Notes under the pieces: model-generated | The model's database searches: none | What the model was told of the DNA's origin: nothing | Seen by the model: only the letters and a program-made list of their open reading frames with translations | Shown here: positions 54,188-63,448 of the stretch, piece by piece | Numbering within the stretch: the stretch's first letter is position 1 | How the letters are laid out: every line of letters starts with the position of its first letter | Assembly (NCBI RefSeq): GCF_008801715.1 | Contig: NZ_VZPG01000006.1 | Span: 62,001-126,000 of the forward strand | Length of the DNA stretch: 64,000 bases | Origin: Pseudochrobactrum saccharolyticum | GTDB taxonomy: Bacteria; Pseudomonadota; Alphaproteobacteria; Rhizobiales; Rhizobiaceae | Direction of reading: 5' to 3' | Program-made: the position numbers and the translations under genes

Positions 54188-55261
54188 ATGCTGCAAGCAG
54201 GATCAACAATCGGAATTATCGGCGGCGGTCAGCTTGGCCGTATGCTGGCCATGGCGGCAGCGCGCCTGAGCTTCAAAACCATTATTCTGGAACCGCAGGC
54301 GGACTGCCCTGCCGCACAGGTCGCCAATCGTCAGATCGTGGCTGCCTATGATGATCGCGCCGCCTTGCTGGAACTGGCTGAAGCCTGCGATGTTATCACC
54401 TATGAGTTTGAAAATGTGCCGGTAGAAGCCGCACAGTTTCTGGCAACAAAAAACATTGTCTCCCCGCCACCGCTGGCTCTGGAAATCTCGCAGGATCGCG
54501 TTGCCGAGAAACAGTTTCTCAATGAGAGCGGCATTGCCACCGCACCATGGCGTGTGGTTGACGATGTGCAGGATCTGGTCGCAGCGCTTGGCGCGCTGAA
54601 CGAGCGCGGCATTCTGAAAACCCGCCGTTTCGGCTATGACGGCAAAGGTCAGGTGCGCCTGAACAGCCTCGATAATGACGCTGCGGCGGAAGCCATTGCT
54701 GCCATTAAAAATGCTCCGGCAATTCTTGAGGGCTTTGTGGAATTTACCCGTGAAGTTTCTGTCATTGCCGCACGCGACAAGGCAGGCAATGTCCGCCTTT
54801 ATGACATTGCAGAAAATATTCACAAGAACGGCATTCTCGATACCTCAACCATACCGGCATCAATCAGCTCTGAAACCGCAGCCGCCTGCACCGAGGCCGC
54901 ACAGAAGCTGCTTCATGCGCTGGATTATGTTGGTGTGCTCGGCTTTGAATTTTTCGTTCTGCCGGACGGTTCTGTCGTTGCCAATGAATTTGCACCGCGT
55001 GTCCATAATTCCGGTCACTGGACAGAAGCGGCCTGTGCTGTTTCGCAGTTTGAGCAACATATCCGTGCCGTGGCAGGCCTGCCGCTCGGTGATCCGCGAC
55101 GTCACAGTGACTGCGTTATGGAAAACCTGATCGGTGATGATGTGCTCAAAGTTCCGGCGATTCTGGCAGAATCGGATGCGGTACTGCATCTCTATGGCAA
55201 GGCCGAAGCACGTGAAGGACGCAAAATGGGGCATGTCACACGCATTAAAAACGGAAAATAA
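54188..55261 (+). CDS. purK: N5-carboxyaminoimidazole ribonucleotide synthase
   Basis: Makes N5-CAIR from AIR, bicarbonate and ATP; its product goes to PurE. An ATP-grasp protein of 357 residues: IGIIGGGQLGRMLAMAAARL at the N-terminus, TYEFENVPVEAA, LKTRRFGYDGKGQVRL (nucleotide loop) and the metal-binding NEFAPRVHNSGHWTEAACAVSQFEQHIRA. Co-transcribed with purE. Confidence 0.97.
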   Translation: MLQAGSTIGIIGGGQLGRMLAMAAARLSFKTIILEPQADCPAAQVANRQIVAAYDDRAALLELAEACDVITYEFENVPVEAAQFLATKNIVSPPPLALEISQDRVAEKQFLNESGIATAPWRVVDDVQDLVAALGALNERGILKTRRFGYDGKGQVRLNSLDNDAAAEAIAAIKNAPAILEGFVEFTREVSVIAARDKAGNVRLYDIAENIHKNGILDTSTIPASISSETAAACTEAAQKLLHALDYVGVLGFEFFVLPDGSVVANEFAPRVHNSGHWTEAACAVSQFEQHIRAVAGLPLGDPRRHSDCVMENLIGDDVLKVPAILAESDAVLHLYGKAEAREGRKMGHVTRIKNGK

Positions 55262-55361
55262 CACCGTTTTGCGGGTTCCGTGCGCATCAATGGTTGACAA
55301 TTGACCCATTCATTGACTATTTCACCTCAACCATTCAAACGTGCTCTTTGGCTCGCTCTGA

Positions 55362-55463
55362 AACATGCTCCCAAATACGGGAAACGGTTTTGGGAACAAG
55401 GCATGTATAGAAACAAAGAGCTGGAACGAGCGCAGCGTTTCTAATGAAATGAGACACGTTCCA
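55362..55463 (-). repeat. Composite palindromic repeat, copy F
   Basis: Read on the minus strand: module 1 ggaacgtgtctcat to gcgctcgttcc, then module 2 catgccttgttcccaaaacc to ttgggagcatg. Same order as copies A and B, inverted. It lies between purK and rpmJ. Confidence 0.7.
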
Positions 55464-55503
55464 GGAATATGCCCAATTCGGGCCAAACACATTGGTGAGT
55501 AAC

Positions 55504-55629
55504 ATGAAGATCAAGAATTCGCTTAAAGCGCTCAAAGGCCGTCATCGTGACTGCCAGCTGGTTCGTCGTAAGGGCCGCGTATACATCATCAACAAAACTG
55601 CTCCTCGCTTTAAAGCCCGCCAAGGTTAA
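55504..55629 (+). CDS. rpmJ: 50S ribosomal protein L36, 41-residue form
   Basis: A 41-residue protein, [17 protein letters not shown] then [24 protein letters not shown]. It is the longer form with only one cysteine, so it cannot form the zinc ribbon of the 37-38-residue L36. GGTGAG lies just upstream of the ATG. Single gene with a terminator 70 bases downstream. Confidence 0.95.
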   Translation: MKIKNSLKALKGRHRDCQLVRRKGRVYIINKTAPRFKARQG

Positions 55630-55699
55630 TCTTGGGGTTAATGAGCTGAGTGAGACAGCTCTGAGAGTTGTTTCAGACAGTAAGTTGTAGAGAATTTTA

Positions 55700-55733
55700 A
55701 CAGCGCCGGTATTAATTTACCGGCGCTGTTTTT
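55700..55733 (+). terminator. Terminator after rpmJ
   Basis: ACAGCGCCGGTA and its complement around a six-base loop, with a TTTTT tail. Confidence 0.9.
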
Positions 55734-55772
55734 ATGCCTTTAATCAGCCGGTTTCTACTTTATGATAGCACT

Positions 55773-56498
55773 ATGACCAAGACACGCAGCTCCCTCACCG
55801 TTTCTCTGATATCAGCCCTGATGATCACGGGCGCTGCGGGCTTTGCTGCGGCAGAAGATATCAGTGCTACCGGCAAAACAGAGCCGCAGCCCATGCCGCC
55901 TGCCGTAACCATACCTGAAGCTCCGAAACCGGCACCAATCAACAACACGGCGGCAAAACCCAAAGAAAAACCGAAAAATCCCGATGTGGAAATGGCAGGA
56001 CCGCTCACAGAAACCCGCCGGAAAGAACAGGAGCAACTGTTCACGGATTTGCGTAAAGCATCCACACCGGAGAAGTCCCATGCCATAGCCAGCCGCCTGC
56101 GCCAGAGCTTTGTGCGCACCGGCAGCGATAGTCTGGATCTGATGCTGCGCTGGGCAGAAACAGCCCTCAATCAATCACGCGATGCGGAAGCGCAGGATTA
56201 TATTGATGAGGTGATGGCGCAGCGCCCTGACAATGCAACAGTCTGGCAATTGCGCGCCCGTTTACATCTGCGCCGCAACGAGCTGGCTCCTGCCCTCAAT
56301 GACATCAGGCAGGCAATGATTTTAGAGCCGCGCAATTTTGATGTTCTCATCAATTATGCAACTTTGCTACGCGAAACCGGAAACCGCAAAGGTGCCCTCC
56401 GGCTTTATGAGCAAGCTTTGAGCGTTTATCCGATGATGAAAGAAGCGCAGGATGAAATGCTGAAGCTCACGGAAGCTGACAGCGATACCGCCCTCTGA
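55773..56498 (+). CDS. Exported TPR protein
   Basis: A 241-residue protein with a signal peptide (MTKTRSSLTVSLISALMITGAAGFAAAED), a proline/lysine-rich linker (PEAPKPAPINNTAAKPKEKPKNP), and a C-terminal helical domain with at least two TPR motifs (ATVWQLRARLHLRRNELAPALNDIRQAMILEPRN and DVLINYATLLRETGNRKGALRLYEQALSVYP). The ATG at 55773 starts the signal peptide cleanly; one 13 codons earlier overlaps the rpmJ terminator. Probable periplasmic protein-binding scaffold. Confidence 0.82.
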   Translation: MTKTRSSLTVSLISALMITGAAGFAAAEDISATGKTEPQPMPPAVTIPEAPKPAPINNTAAKPKEKPKNPDVEMAGPLTETRRKEQEQLFTDLRKASTPEKSHAIASRLRQSFVRTGSDSLDLMLRWAETALNQSRDAEAQDYIDEVMAQRPDNATVWQLRARLHLRRNELAPALNDIRQAMILEPRNFDVLINYATLLRETGNRKGALRLYEQALSVYPMMKEAQDEMLKLTEADSDTAL

Positions 56499-56507
56499 AC
56501 CCGCAAT

Positions 56508-56551
56508 TAGAGCGACCATGTGTAGTGCCAAGTCTGGCACACGGCGCTCTA
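56508..56551. repeat. Hairpin repeat (tagagcg family), single-hairpin copy 3
   Basis: tagagcgaccatgtgtagtgcc / tctggcacacggcgctcta. It corresponds to the first half of copies 1 and 2. It abuts the terminator at 56551. Confidence 0.7.
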
Positions 56552-56572
56552 AAAGCCCCTTACGGGGCTTTT
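56551..56572. terminator. Terminator between the TPR and M48 genes
   Basis: AAAAGCCCC-TTAC-GGGGCTTTT between convergent genes. Confidence 0.8.
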
Positions 56573-56575
56573 AGC

Positions 56576-58081
56576 TTATTCGCTGATGATTTTCACACGG
56601 TCGCCCGCAGAAACCGTACCGCCGCTCGGCAGAGCATTCAGAAGGCGGAAGAGATCAAGCTTGCGATCAGTTCCCTGCATCCGGTTGGCCAGTGAGCCAA
56701 GCGTATCCCCGGCTTTCACACTGATCACGCGGATGCGCAGAGGCTTCGCTGCAGCCTGCTCGGCTGGTGTCAGCACGCGGAAGCTTTGTGTGGTCGCTTG
56801 TGTCGTCGTGCTCAAAGCATTGCTGTTTTTCGGCGCGGCGATGAGGAAGCGATAAACTTTCTGGCCGGAAGCGATGACAACAATTTCAAACTGCCATTTA
56901 TCGGCACTGGCACGCGCAGTGGCTGCAGGCAAACCATTGATTGTGGTTGTCTGCACAGACTGCTCATCAAGACCTGTCACCCAGCCGCTGCGCAGATAGG
57001 CTGCAAGATCACCGCCCTGTGGCAGTGCTGCACCGTCAAAACGGATAGCCAGTTCACCCGGACCGCTGGCCATAACGGCACTGGCTGAATTATCAATCGT
57101 AAAGCCCTGCGGAACACTGAAAGTCACACCGAGTTTCGGGTGAATAAAGGTGCGCTCACGCACAAAACCTTCCTGCGGCGTGTCACCATAGAGCAGGCCG
57201 TCAATACCGTTCAGGAATGAAGGACGGTCAGTGGTGCCGACACCCGGTGCACCGATGCGGCGTGCATGGCCGATGGCCAGATCAACGCGCTGTGGTGTGG
57301 CCGGATGGCTGGCCAGAAAGTCTAGGCTGGCATCGGTCGCACCGGAGACAGAGCGGAAGCCCGTATAGGCTTCCATCGACTGCAGAAAGCGTGCCGAGGC
57401 AAACGGGTCATAACCCGCAGCGCCGATCATTTTAATGCCGATTGCATCAGCCTGTAATTCCTGATTGCGCGAGAACTGGGCAAGGCGCAGCTTGCTGCGG
57501 ATTGCCGCCTCACGACCGGCCGCATCATCATGCAACACCTCGGAGGCAACGCGTTTGGCAAGTACCGATTCCGCTTCTTTTGCCTGTCGCAGAATACCAT
57601 GATTGGCCGTGACATGCCCCATTTCGTGGGCGATTACAGCAGCCACTTCGGATGAATCATTAGCAAGCGCCAGCAAGCCGCGGGTCACATAGAGATAACC
57701 GCCGGGCAGCGCAAAAGCATTGATATTCGGGCTGTTGAGAATTGTAATGCGGTATGTCTGGTCAGGATTGTCAGAAACCGTTGTGAGATTGCCGACGATC
57801 TTTGCAACCATGCGCTCAAGCTTGGCATCTTTATATTCCCCGCCATAGGTGGCGAGAATACGCGGATGCTGCTGCGCGCCAAGCTGTGCCAGCTTGTCAT
57901 TCTTGCTGACATTGGCAACCGTAACGGGATTGGACGACGGGCCGATCACATCGGGATCACTGAAATCTACAGTACGGCAGGCAGATAAAAGCGCGACCAG
58001 ACCAATAGCGGCTGATCGTTTGAAAACTGGAGAAATAGAGGGCTTTTCCGCTGCGGAAAACCGTGCTGCCCTTAAAAGCAT
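56576..58081 (-). CDS. M48 family metalloprotease lipoprotein with LysM domain (BepA-like)
   Basis: A 501-residue protein. A lipobox LVALLSAC places the lipidated cysteine at residue 35. The peptidase domain has NAFALPGGYLYVTRGLL, the zinc motif HEMGH at 152-156 and QELQADAIGIKMIGAAGYDP with the third ligand. The C-terminal 55 residues form a LysM-like domain (IRVISVKAGDTLGSLANRM ... VSAGDRVKII), which should bind peptidoglycan. It probably has an outer membrane quality-control role like BepA/YfgC, but with LysM in place of TPR repeats. The start is uncertain; an in-frame ATG exists 52 codons upstream. Confidence 0.85.
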   Translation of the reverse strand: MLLRAARFSAAEKPSISPVFKRSAAIGLVALLSACRTVDFSDPDVIGPSSNPVTVANVSKNDKLAQLGAQQHPRILATYGGEYKDAKLERMVAKIVGNLTTVSDNPDQTYRITILNSPNINAFALPGGYLYVTRGLLALANDSSEVAAVIAHEMGHVTANHGILRQAKEAESVLAKRVASEVLHDDAAGREAAIRSKLRLAQFSRNQELQADAIGIKMIGAAGYDPFASARFLQSMEAYTGFRSVSGATDASLDFLASHPATPQRVDLAIGHARRIGAPGVGTTDRPSFLNGIDGLLYGDTPQEGFVRERTFIHPKLGVTFSVPQGFTIDNSASAVMASGPGELAIRFDGAALPQGGDLAAYLRSGWVTGLDEQSVQTTTINGLPAATARASADKWQFEIVVIASGQKVYRFLIAAPKNSNALSTTTQATTQSFRVLTPAEQAAAKPLRIRVISVKAGDTLGSLANRMQGTDRKLDLFRLLNALPSGGTVSAGDRVKIISE

Positions 58082-58290
58082 ATCCAGTGTCGTGTCCCCG
58101 TTTACTTCAAAGCTGATTTGGCGGTGCCGGTTGCACGGCCTGTTCAGCGATTCTGTCTGCTCGTCTGCAAGCGAATTGCCCGCAATATAAACAATGCTCT
58201 TCTGAATAGAAGTGAAATGATTTTTGCGATATTTCACAAATTGTCAGCTATTGCATCATTAGTAGATATAGGCTGCTTCTTTGTTTAACC

Positions 58291-58389
58291 AGAGCCGGTC
58301 GCATTAAATGATCGTAATGCACCCGCTCCGGATCGCCTGAACCGCCGCATAGTCGGCGGCTCAAGACGAGCATTTAACTGCGCATGCTT
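58291..58389 (+). repeat. Composite palindromic repeat, diverged copy G
   Basis: Module 1 agagccggtcgcattaaatg to gcacccgctcc, then a changed second part ending gcgcatgc. It lies 210 bases upstream of the M48 gene. Confidence 0.5.
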
Positions 58390-58412
58390 TGTGTCAATAT
58401 CACGTCATTCGC

Positions 58413-58433
58413 TATGATAATCTGATTATCATA
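58413..58433. promoter_or_regulatory. Perfect 21-bp palindrome
   Basis: Half site TATGATAATC, a central T, and the exact complement. It lies seven bases beyond the thiQ stop and has no T run, so it does not look like a terminator; it could be an operator. The regulator is unknown. Confidence 0.45.
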
Positions 58434-58439
58434 TTGTAA

Positions 58440-59174
58440 TCAGGATGTTTTATGCTCTGACGTGCCCATATAGTCACGCACGGGCTGAGGGCCGGAGGGC
58501 GAGAGCATCATGGCTGCATCACCCTGCTCTCTGATTTGCCCGTCTTTGAGAAAAAACAACGTTGAATCGAAACGCAGTGCATCTTCCGGCGTATGCGTCA
58601 CCATCAGAATGGTAATACCGGTTTCCTGTTGCAATTCACGGATCAGATCCAGCATTTGCTGTCGCAAGGCGGGGCCGAGAGAAGCAAAAGCCTCGTCCAG
58701 CAGCAAAACAGGCTTGTCACGCACCAATGCACGGGCAATCGCAACACGCTGCCTCTCGCCACCGGAAAGCGCTTCCGGTTTGCGGTTTTCTTTGCCGGTC
58801 AGCTCCACACGGTCAATGGCATTTTGCACCGCAAGATGATCCGCTTCACTCAGCTTCAGCGCAGGTGACCGGCCAAGGCTGACATTGGCGCGCACATCAA
58901 GATGCGCGAACAGATTATTCTCCTGAAACACCATCGTAACCGGCCGTCCGGCGGGCTCTTCAGTGCTGATTTCCTCGTCACCGATCAGAATATGGCCGGA
59001 TAACGGTGCTTCAAATCCGGCAACCAGATTGAGCAGTGTCGATTTACCGGAACCGCTTGGCCCCACAATCACACCGGTTTCACCGGCCTTTAAATGCAGG
59101 TTGAACAGCATGTCTGTCGCTCCATAGGAGAAACGAACATTATCAAGGGTGATTGCAGCATTATGTCGTGTCAT
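58440..59174 (-). CDS. thiQ: Thiamine ABC transporter ATP-binding protein
   Basis: The ATPase of the thiamine/TPP importer. It has 244 residues with Walker [10 protein letters not shown] near residue 38, the signature [15 protein letters not shown] and Walker [14 protein letters not shown], then the H-loop VTHTPEDAL. The start overlaps the thiP stop by four bases. Third gene of thiB-thiP-thiQ. Confidence 0.95.
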   Translation of the reverse strand: MTRHNAAITLDNVRFSYGATDMLFNLHLKAGETGVIVGPSGSGKSTLLNLVAGFEAPLSGHILIGDEEISTEEPAGRPVTMVFQENNLFAHLDVRANVSLGRSPALKLSEADHLAVQNAIDRVELTGKENRKPEALSGGERQRVAIARALVRDKPVLLLDEAFASLGPALRQQMLDLIRELQQETGITILMVTHTPEDALRFDSTLFFLKDGQIREQGDAAMMLSPSGPQPVRDYMGTSEHKTS

Positions 59175-60817
59175 GAGGCATTCCGCTCAGTAGATTTGCC
59201 TGAATTGATCCGGCTGCCGGTTTTATCAGTGATAAGCATCAGTGCAAAGCAGATAGCGGCAAGGATCAGCGCAAGGCCTGCCGCGTCACTGGTACGATAG
59301 CTGCCCATGCGCTGCAGCAGAAGATAAGGCAAGGTCTGCACCGCATCGCTGCCGAAAAGAGCAATCGTGCCGAGATCGCCCATAGACAGCGCCATAGCAA
59401 AGATAAAGCTCAGGATAAGCGGACGGCGGATGACCGGCCAGTCGATCAGACGCAGACGGTTGAGCCCGCTGATACCGAGCGACGTGCAGAGCCGGTTATT
59501 CTGTGCCGCTGCACTGTCCCATGCAGGGCGCAGCAAGCGCACCGCAAAAGGCATAGCCATGACACCATTCACAGCAATGACCATGAAGGGCGCGAGCGTG
59601 AATACATCGGTGAACTGGCGCAGCAATATGAACCAGCCTGCACCGATCACAATCGGCGGAATAATCAGCACCAGACTGGAACCACTGTCGAGGGCAGTGG
59701 TGAAAAAGCTGCGCAGCCGGTGCGGCGATTTAAGATTTTGCGCAGCACTAAATTCGCGTGCGGTGACCAGCGTAAGAGACAACACGACACAAAGACTGGC
59801 TGCGCCAAAAGCCAGCAAAAGCGAGGTGATAATTGCCTGCTGCACCACGGTTTCATTCAGCAAACGCCACAGATCAGAACCCAGACCGGACAGAACCATG
59901 CCCAGAACCGGCAAAGCAATGAACAAGGTGGCAATGAGGATAATGATACCTGATGAGATTTTCGACCATCTGCCGTGGTGAATATAATCTCTGTTGGTCG
60001 TGACCAGCGACAGCCCCTCTTCTGTCGGCTTACCGGTCAGACGCAGCAGGCACAACACGCCAATAGTCAGCAGCAACTGGGTGAGCGTGAGGGCAACAGC
60101 ACGCGCCAGATCAAAGTCGAAATGCAAGGCCTGATAGATGGCAACTTCCAGCGTAGTCGCGCGGGGGCCTCCGCCTAAGGTCAGCACGATGGTGAAGGAA
60201 CTGGCGCAGAGCATGAAGATCAGCCCTGCAATACCGCTCAGATTTCGGGCAATCACCGGCCATTCGATCAGCCGGAAACGGGCAAAGCTGCCCATGCCTA
60301 ATTGCGCCGAGAGTTTCCAGTAATCTTGCGGAATGGATTCGAGACTGGCCAGCAGCAAACGTACTGCAAGCGGCATATTGAAAAACACATGCGCCAGCAA
60401 AATACCGGTCAGCCCGTAAATATCCGGTATCAGCGGCAGACCCAAAGCCGTACTGCCCTGCGCGATAAAACCATTGCGCCCGTAAATACTGGTAATACCG
60501 AAAACAGCAACCAGTGATGGCAATGTCAAAGGTACCGCGAAAAAGCGCAGCAGTAATTTGCGGCCGCGAAATGCGGTATTGGCATGGAGTGCACGGGCTA
60601 CCGGCAGTGCAAACAGCACTGAAAGCAGAACTGACAGCAGCGCCTGCAGCAGCGTAAAACGCGTAATATTCCACAAATAACTGTCAAAAGCTGCAAGTGC
60701 ATCGCTATCGGATTGCAGCCCCTGAATGCCAAGCGACAGCAAGGCCCCGCCGGTCAGCACCAGCAGCAGCATCAGCGCGATAAAGCCTGAGACAGTTTTG
60801 AAACGGAAGGCCTGCAT
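59171..60817 (-). CDS. thiP: Thiamine ABC transporter permease
   Basis: A 548-residue inner membrane protein made of two fused permease domains of about six helices each. Each has an EAA-type loop ([30 protein letters not shown] and [18 protein letters not shown]). Forms the channel of the thiamine/TPP importer. It lies 70 bases after thiB. Confidence 0.95.
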   Translation of the reverse strand: MQAFRFKTVSGFIALMLLLVLTGGALLSLGIQGLQSDSDALAAFDSYLWNITRFTLLQALLSVLLSVLFALPVARALHANTAFRGRKLLLRFFAVPLTLPSLVAVFGITSIYGRNGFIAQGSTALGLPLIPDIYGLTGILLAHVFFNMPLAVRLLLASLESIPQDYWKLSAQLGMGSFARFRLIEWPVIARNLSGIAGLIFMLCASSFTIVLTLGGGPRATTLEVAIYQALHFDFDLARAVALTLTQLLLTIGVLCLLRLTGKPTEEGLSLVTTNRDYIHHGRWSKISSGIIILIATLFIALPVLGMVLSGLGSDLWRLLNETVVQQAIITSLLLAFGAASLCVVLSLTLVTAREFSAAQNLKSPHRLRSFFTTALDSGSSLVLIIPPIVIGAGWFILLRQFTDVFTLAPFMVIAVNGVMAMPFAVRLLRPAWDSAAAQNNRLCTSLGISGLNRLRLIDWPVIRRPLILSFIFAMALSMGDLGTIALFGSDAVQTLPYLLLQRMGSYRTSDAAGLALILAAICFALMLITDKTGSRINSGKSTERNAS

Positions 60818-60887
60818 AATTCTCCGTAAATGCCCCGCCGCACGACGCGGCGGAAGCAGTCATGTTGAGCTCAGAAACAGTTGTACC

Positions 60888-61895
60888 TTAGCGGCTCATG
60901 GCTTTCAGCCACTCATCAACCCATGCTTTGCGGTTTTGTGCAACGGTTTCAGAAGCAATCAGCAGGCTCTTATCCGGTTTTGGCAGAGCATCAAAAGCCG
61001 CATCGAGCGGCGCAGATGTGTCATAGGCCGGATACATCCAGTTGGTCTGCGGAATAACATCCTGAAAACCGGCTGTGGTCATGAATTTCAGAAACTCTGC
61101 AGCACGCGGGTTTTTAGCACCGTTTATCGTCTGGCCGGCCAGTTCAATCTGGAGATAATTACCTTCCTCAAAAGTCACTGCTTTATAGCGCTCGGTTTTA
61201 TCCGAGATCATGTGATAGGCGGCAGAAGTCGTATAGGACAGCACCATCGGCGCCTCGCCTTTGGTAAACAGACCATAGCCCTCAGACCAGCCCGGTGTGA
61301 CTGTCAGCACGCGTTTGCTGAGCTTCTGCCACTGTTCCCCAGCCTTGTCGCCATAGAGGTCTTTCACCCAGAGCATCATGCCCAGACCTGGCGTGGATGT
61401 GCGCGGATCCATCAGAATGATTTTCTGCGAAGCATCGCCGTCAATCAGTTCTGCCATGGATTTCGGCGGATTTTTCATCTTCTCACTGTCATAAATCACA
61501 GCGAAATAACTGTAATCATAAGGCAGGAAAACCTCGTCCTGAAAATTATCAGGCACATTGCTTTTCACATCGTTCAATCCGTGCGGGGCAAACAGGCCAG
61601 AGGCTTTGGCATCATTGATAAGATTGGTATCAAGCCCCAGCACAATATCGGCCTTGGTGGATTTGCCTTCCAGCTTCAGGCGGTTGAGCAAGGCCACACC
61701 ATCGGCAACAGCGACAAAATTGACGGTGCAGCCGCAGGATTTTTCAAAATTCTCTTTAACCTTCGGCCCCGGCCCCCAGTCAGATGTAAAACTGTCATAG
61801 GTATAGATGGTCAGGTCCTGAGCCTGTGCTGCACTTGCGCCGAGGCTTAAAACGGACAGAAGACCGGTTGTGAGAAGTAGATTTCTGATAAACAT
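60888..61895 (-). CDS. thiB: Thiamine-binding periplasmic protein
   Basis: A 335-residue solute-binding protein. The signal peptide is [25 protein letters not shown], followed by the family start [48 protein letters not shown]. Conserved [10 protein letters not shown]-like ([15 protein letters not shown]) and GWSEGYGLF segments follow. It is preceded by a TPP riboswitch, so expression should drop when thiamine diphosphate is plentiful. Confidence 0.95.
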   Translation of the reverse strand: MFIRNLLLTTGLLSVLSLGASAAQAQDLTIYTYDSFTSDWGPGPKVKENFEKSCGCTVNFVAVADGVALLNRLKLEGKSTKADIVLGLDTNLINDAKASGLFAPHGLNDVKSNVPDNFQDEVFLPYDYSYFAVIYDSEKMKNPPKSMAELIDGDASQKIILMDPRTSTPGLGMMLWVKDLYGDKAGEQWQKLSKRVLTVTPGWSEGYGLFTKGEAPMVLSYTTSAAYHMISDKTERYKAVTFEEGNYLQIELAGQTINGAKNPRAAEFLKFMTTAGFQDVIPQTNWMYPAYDTSAPLDAAFDALPKPDKSLLIASETVAQNRKAWVDEWLKAMSR

Positions 61896-61969
61896 GAGAT
61901 AACAGCCGCGCGGGCTCTCCTCTGGTTATGAATTGATCCAAGGATTGAGCGCCGGAAGCCGGACAGCAT

Positions 61970-62062
61970 CTAATCCCTCCGCCGGTACAAACCGGATCAG
62001 GTTCAGCGGGTTAGCCGGAGACCGGCCTCTCAGCCTCCGAAACCGAAGGCACCCCGTTAGAG
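61970..62062 (-). promoter_or_regulatory. TPP riboswitch (THI element)
   Basis: On the minus strand the THI-box blocks occur in order: ACGGGGTGCC, GGCTGAGA, ACCCGCTGAACCTGATCCGG and GGCGGAGGGA. It lies about 75 bases upstream of thiB and is expected to reduce thiBPQ expression when bound to TPP. Confidence 0.97.
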
Positions 62063-62109
62063 CGAGCGGACAATAGGATAAAACAGCGTCACGGAGCAAG
62101 AGGATTGTT

Positions 62110-62214
62110 AGAGCATGTCGAGCTCGAATGGTTTCATTTGAGCTGCTGCGAACATGCGACAATTAAAAAATCCGGAGCGAGCGCAGTGGGTACGATTAAA
62201 CGCGACACGCTCCA
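62110..62214 (-). repeat. Composite palindromic repeat, copy E
   Basis: Read on the minus strand: module 1 ggagcgtgtcgcgtt to gcgctcgctcc, a short AT spacer, then module 2 gcatgttcgcagcagctc to gagctcgacatgc. It lies between the TPP riboswitch and thiN, in the divergent promoter region. Confidence 0.8.
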
Positions 62215-62251
62215 GACTTCCGGTCTTTGAAACAGCGTGATATGCAGCACC

Positions 62252-62893
62252 ATGTCAAAATTTCTCATTCTTCTCGGCGGTGATCTGACCGTCACTTCGC
62301 GGCTGAAAAAGCAGATTTCCGGTGCACGCGTTTTGGCGGCAGACAGCGGTATGCGCCATGCGGCCGGCCTTGGCGTGGTGCCGGAATTATGGCTCGGCGA
62401 CTTTGATTCCACTGATACGGCACTGGCCGCACAATATGGACACATTGAGCGGCAGGTCTTTCCCGTTGCAAAGAATATGACCGATGGCGAACTGGCATTG
62501 CATGAAGCCTATGAGCGCGGCGCAACAGAAGTGATTTTGGCCGGTGCATTCGGCGGTGAACGCACCGACCACACATTTCTGCATCTCAGCATGGCGGTAG
62601 CGCAGGCACATACAGGACGTAAAATATTTCTCTCCAGCGGCCACGAGGAAGCAACACCGCTGATCTACGGGAAAACCGGTTTTGACCTGCCGGAAGAAAC
62701 ATTATTCAGTATTCTGGGCTTTGAGACATTAACCAGATTATCAATTTCCGGCGCCGAATGGCCGCTGGATAATGTGACTGTACCGTTTGGCTCTTCTTTA
62801 ACGCTTTCAAATAGGGTAAAAGAAAACTTAACAGTGACGTTAGGTGGAGGGGCGGCAATTTTAGTCGCATCGCCTGCCATTGATTCAATCTGA
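62252..62893 (+). CDS. thiN: Thiamine pyrophosphokinase
   Basis: Makes TPP directly from thiamine with ATP, the partner step to thiamine import. It has 213 residues. Family blocks are LILLGGDLTVT, VLAADSGMRHAAGLGVVPELWLGDFDS, NMTDGELALHEAYERGA and AFGGERTDHTFLHL. The ATG at 62252 was chosen; a GTG five codons upstream is possible. It is divergent from thiBPQ. Confidence 0.93.
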   Translation: MSKFLILLGGDLTVTSRLKKQISGARVLAADSGMRHAAGLGVVPELWLGDFDSTDTALAAQYGHIERQVFPVAKNMTDGELALHEAYERGATEVILAGAFGGERTDHTFLHLSMAVAQAHTGRKIFLSSGHEEATPLIYGKTGFDLPEETLFSILGFETLTRLSISGAEWPLDNVTVPFGSSLTLSNRVKENLTVTLGGGAAILVASPAIDSI

Positions 62894-63004
62894 TGTGACT
62901 GAACGTAAAAACCTGTAAATTGTTTTGATAGTTGCCGTCTTCTTTTTTGCTATAAAATGCAGGAGATTATGGCAAGTGAGTAGCCTCAACGGGAGTAACT
63001 TTAG

Positions 63005-63289
63005 ATGAAATCACGTCTTTCTATGATCGCAGTAACAGCAGTGCTCGCGTTTTCGACTGTTGCCTGTACAACAGGCGAACAGCGCACCGCCGGTTACGGT
63101 GTGGGCGGCGCAGCACTCGGCGCGCTTGCCGGTGGCGCTATTGGTGGTAACGGCCGTGGCGCCCTGACCGGTGCTGCAATCGGTGCGGTTGCCGGTACGC
63201 TGCTCGGTGCAGCACAGACCCGTAACGGCGTTCAGTATTGCCGCTACCGCGACAATTACGGCCGCGTTTACGAAGCGCCTTGTAACTAA
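63005..63289 (+). CDS. Glycine-zipper lipoprotein (2TM-type)
   Basis: A 94-residue exported protein. The lipobox FSTVAC places the lipidated cysteine at residue 21. The centre is a glycine-zipper hairpin (GYGVGGAALGALAGGAIGGNGRGALTGAAIGAVAGTLLGA) and the C-terminus, QYCRYRDNYGRVYEAPCN, has two cysteines. Such proteins are small envelope lipoproteins of unclear role. AACGGGAGTAACTTTAG lies before the ATG. Confidence 0.85.
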   Translation: MKSRLSMIAVTAVLAFSTVACTTGEQRTAGYGVGGAALGALAGGAIGGNGRGALTGAAIGAVAGTLLGAAQTRNGVQYCRYRDNYGRVYEAPCN

Positions 63290-63308
63290 TAGTTACAAAA
63301 TTGAATTT

Positions 63309-63339
63309 AAAAACAGGCCGGTTTCCGGCCTGTTTTTTT
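63309..63339 (+). terminator. Terminator after the glycine-zipper lipoprotein gene
   Basis: AAAACAGGCCGG-TTT-CCGGCCTGTTTT plus a T run, 20 bases past the stop. Confidence 0.92.
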
Positions 63340-63448
63340 ATGCCTGCGCATTGATCCAGGAATTTAGCAGTAAGGGTTCCTGTTTGCAGCAATATGCAGT
63401 AATGAGCAGTAACAATCTTCGGCCTCTCTTTTTAAAGCGTAATTATCC

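Noticed and set aside
17854-62214. CRISPR array
   Set aside because: The repeated palindromes are dispersed, not in regular tandem with unique spacers.
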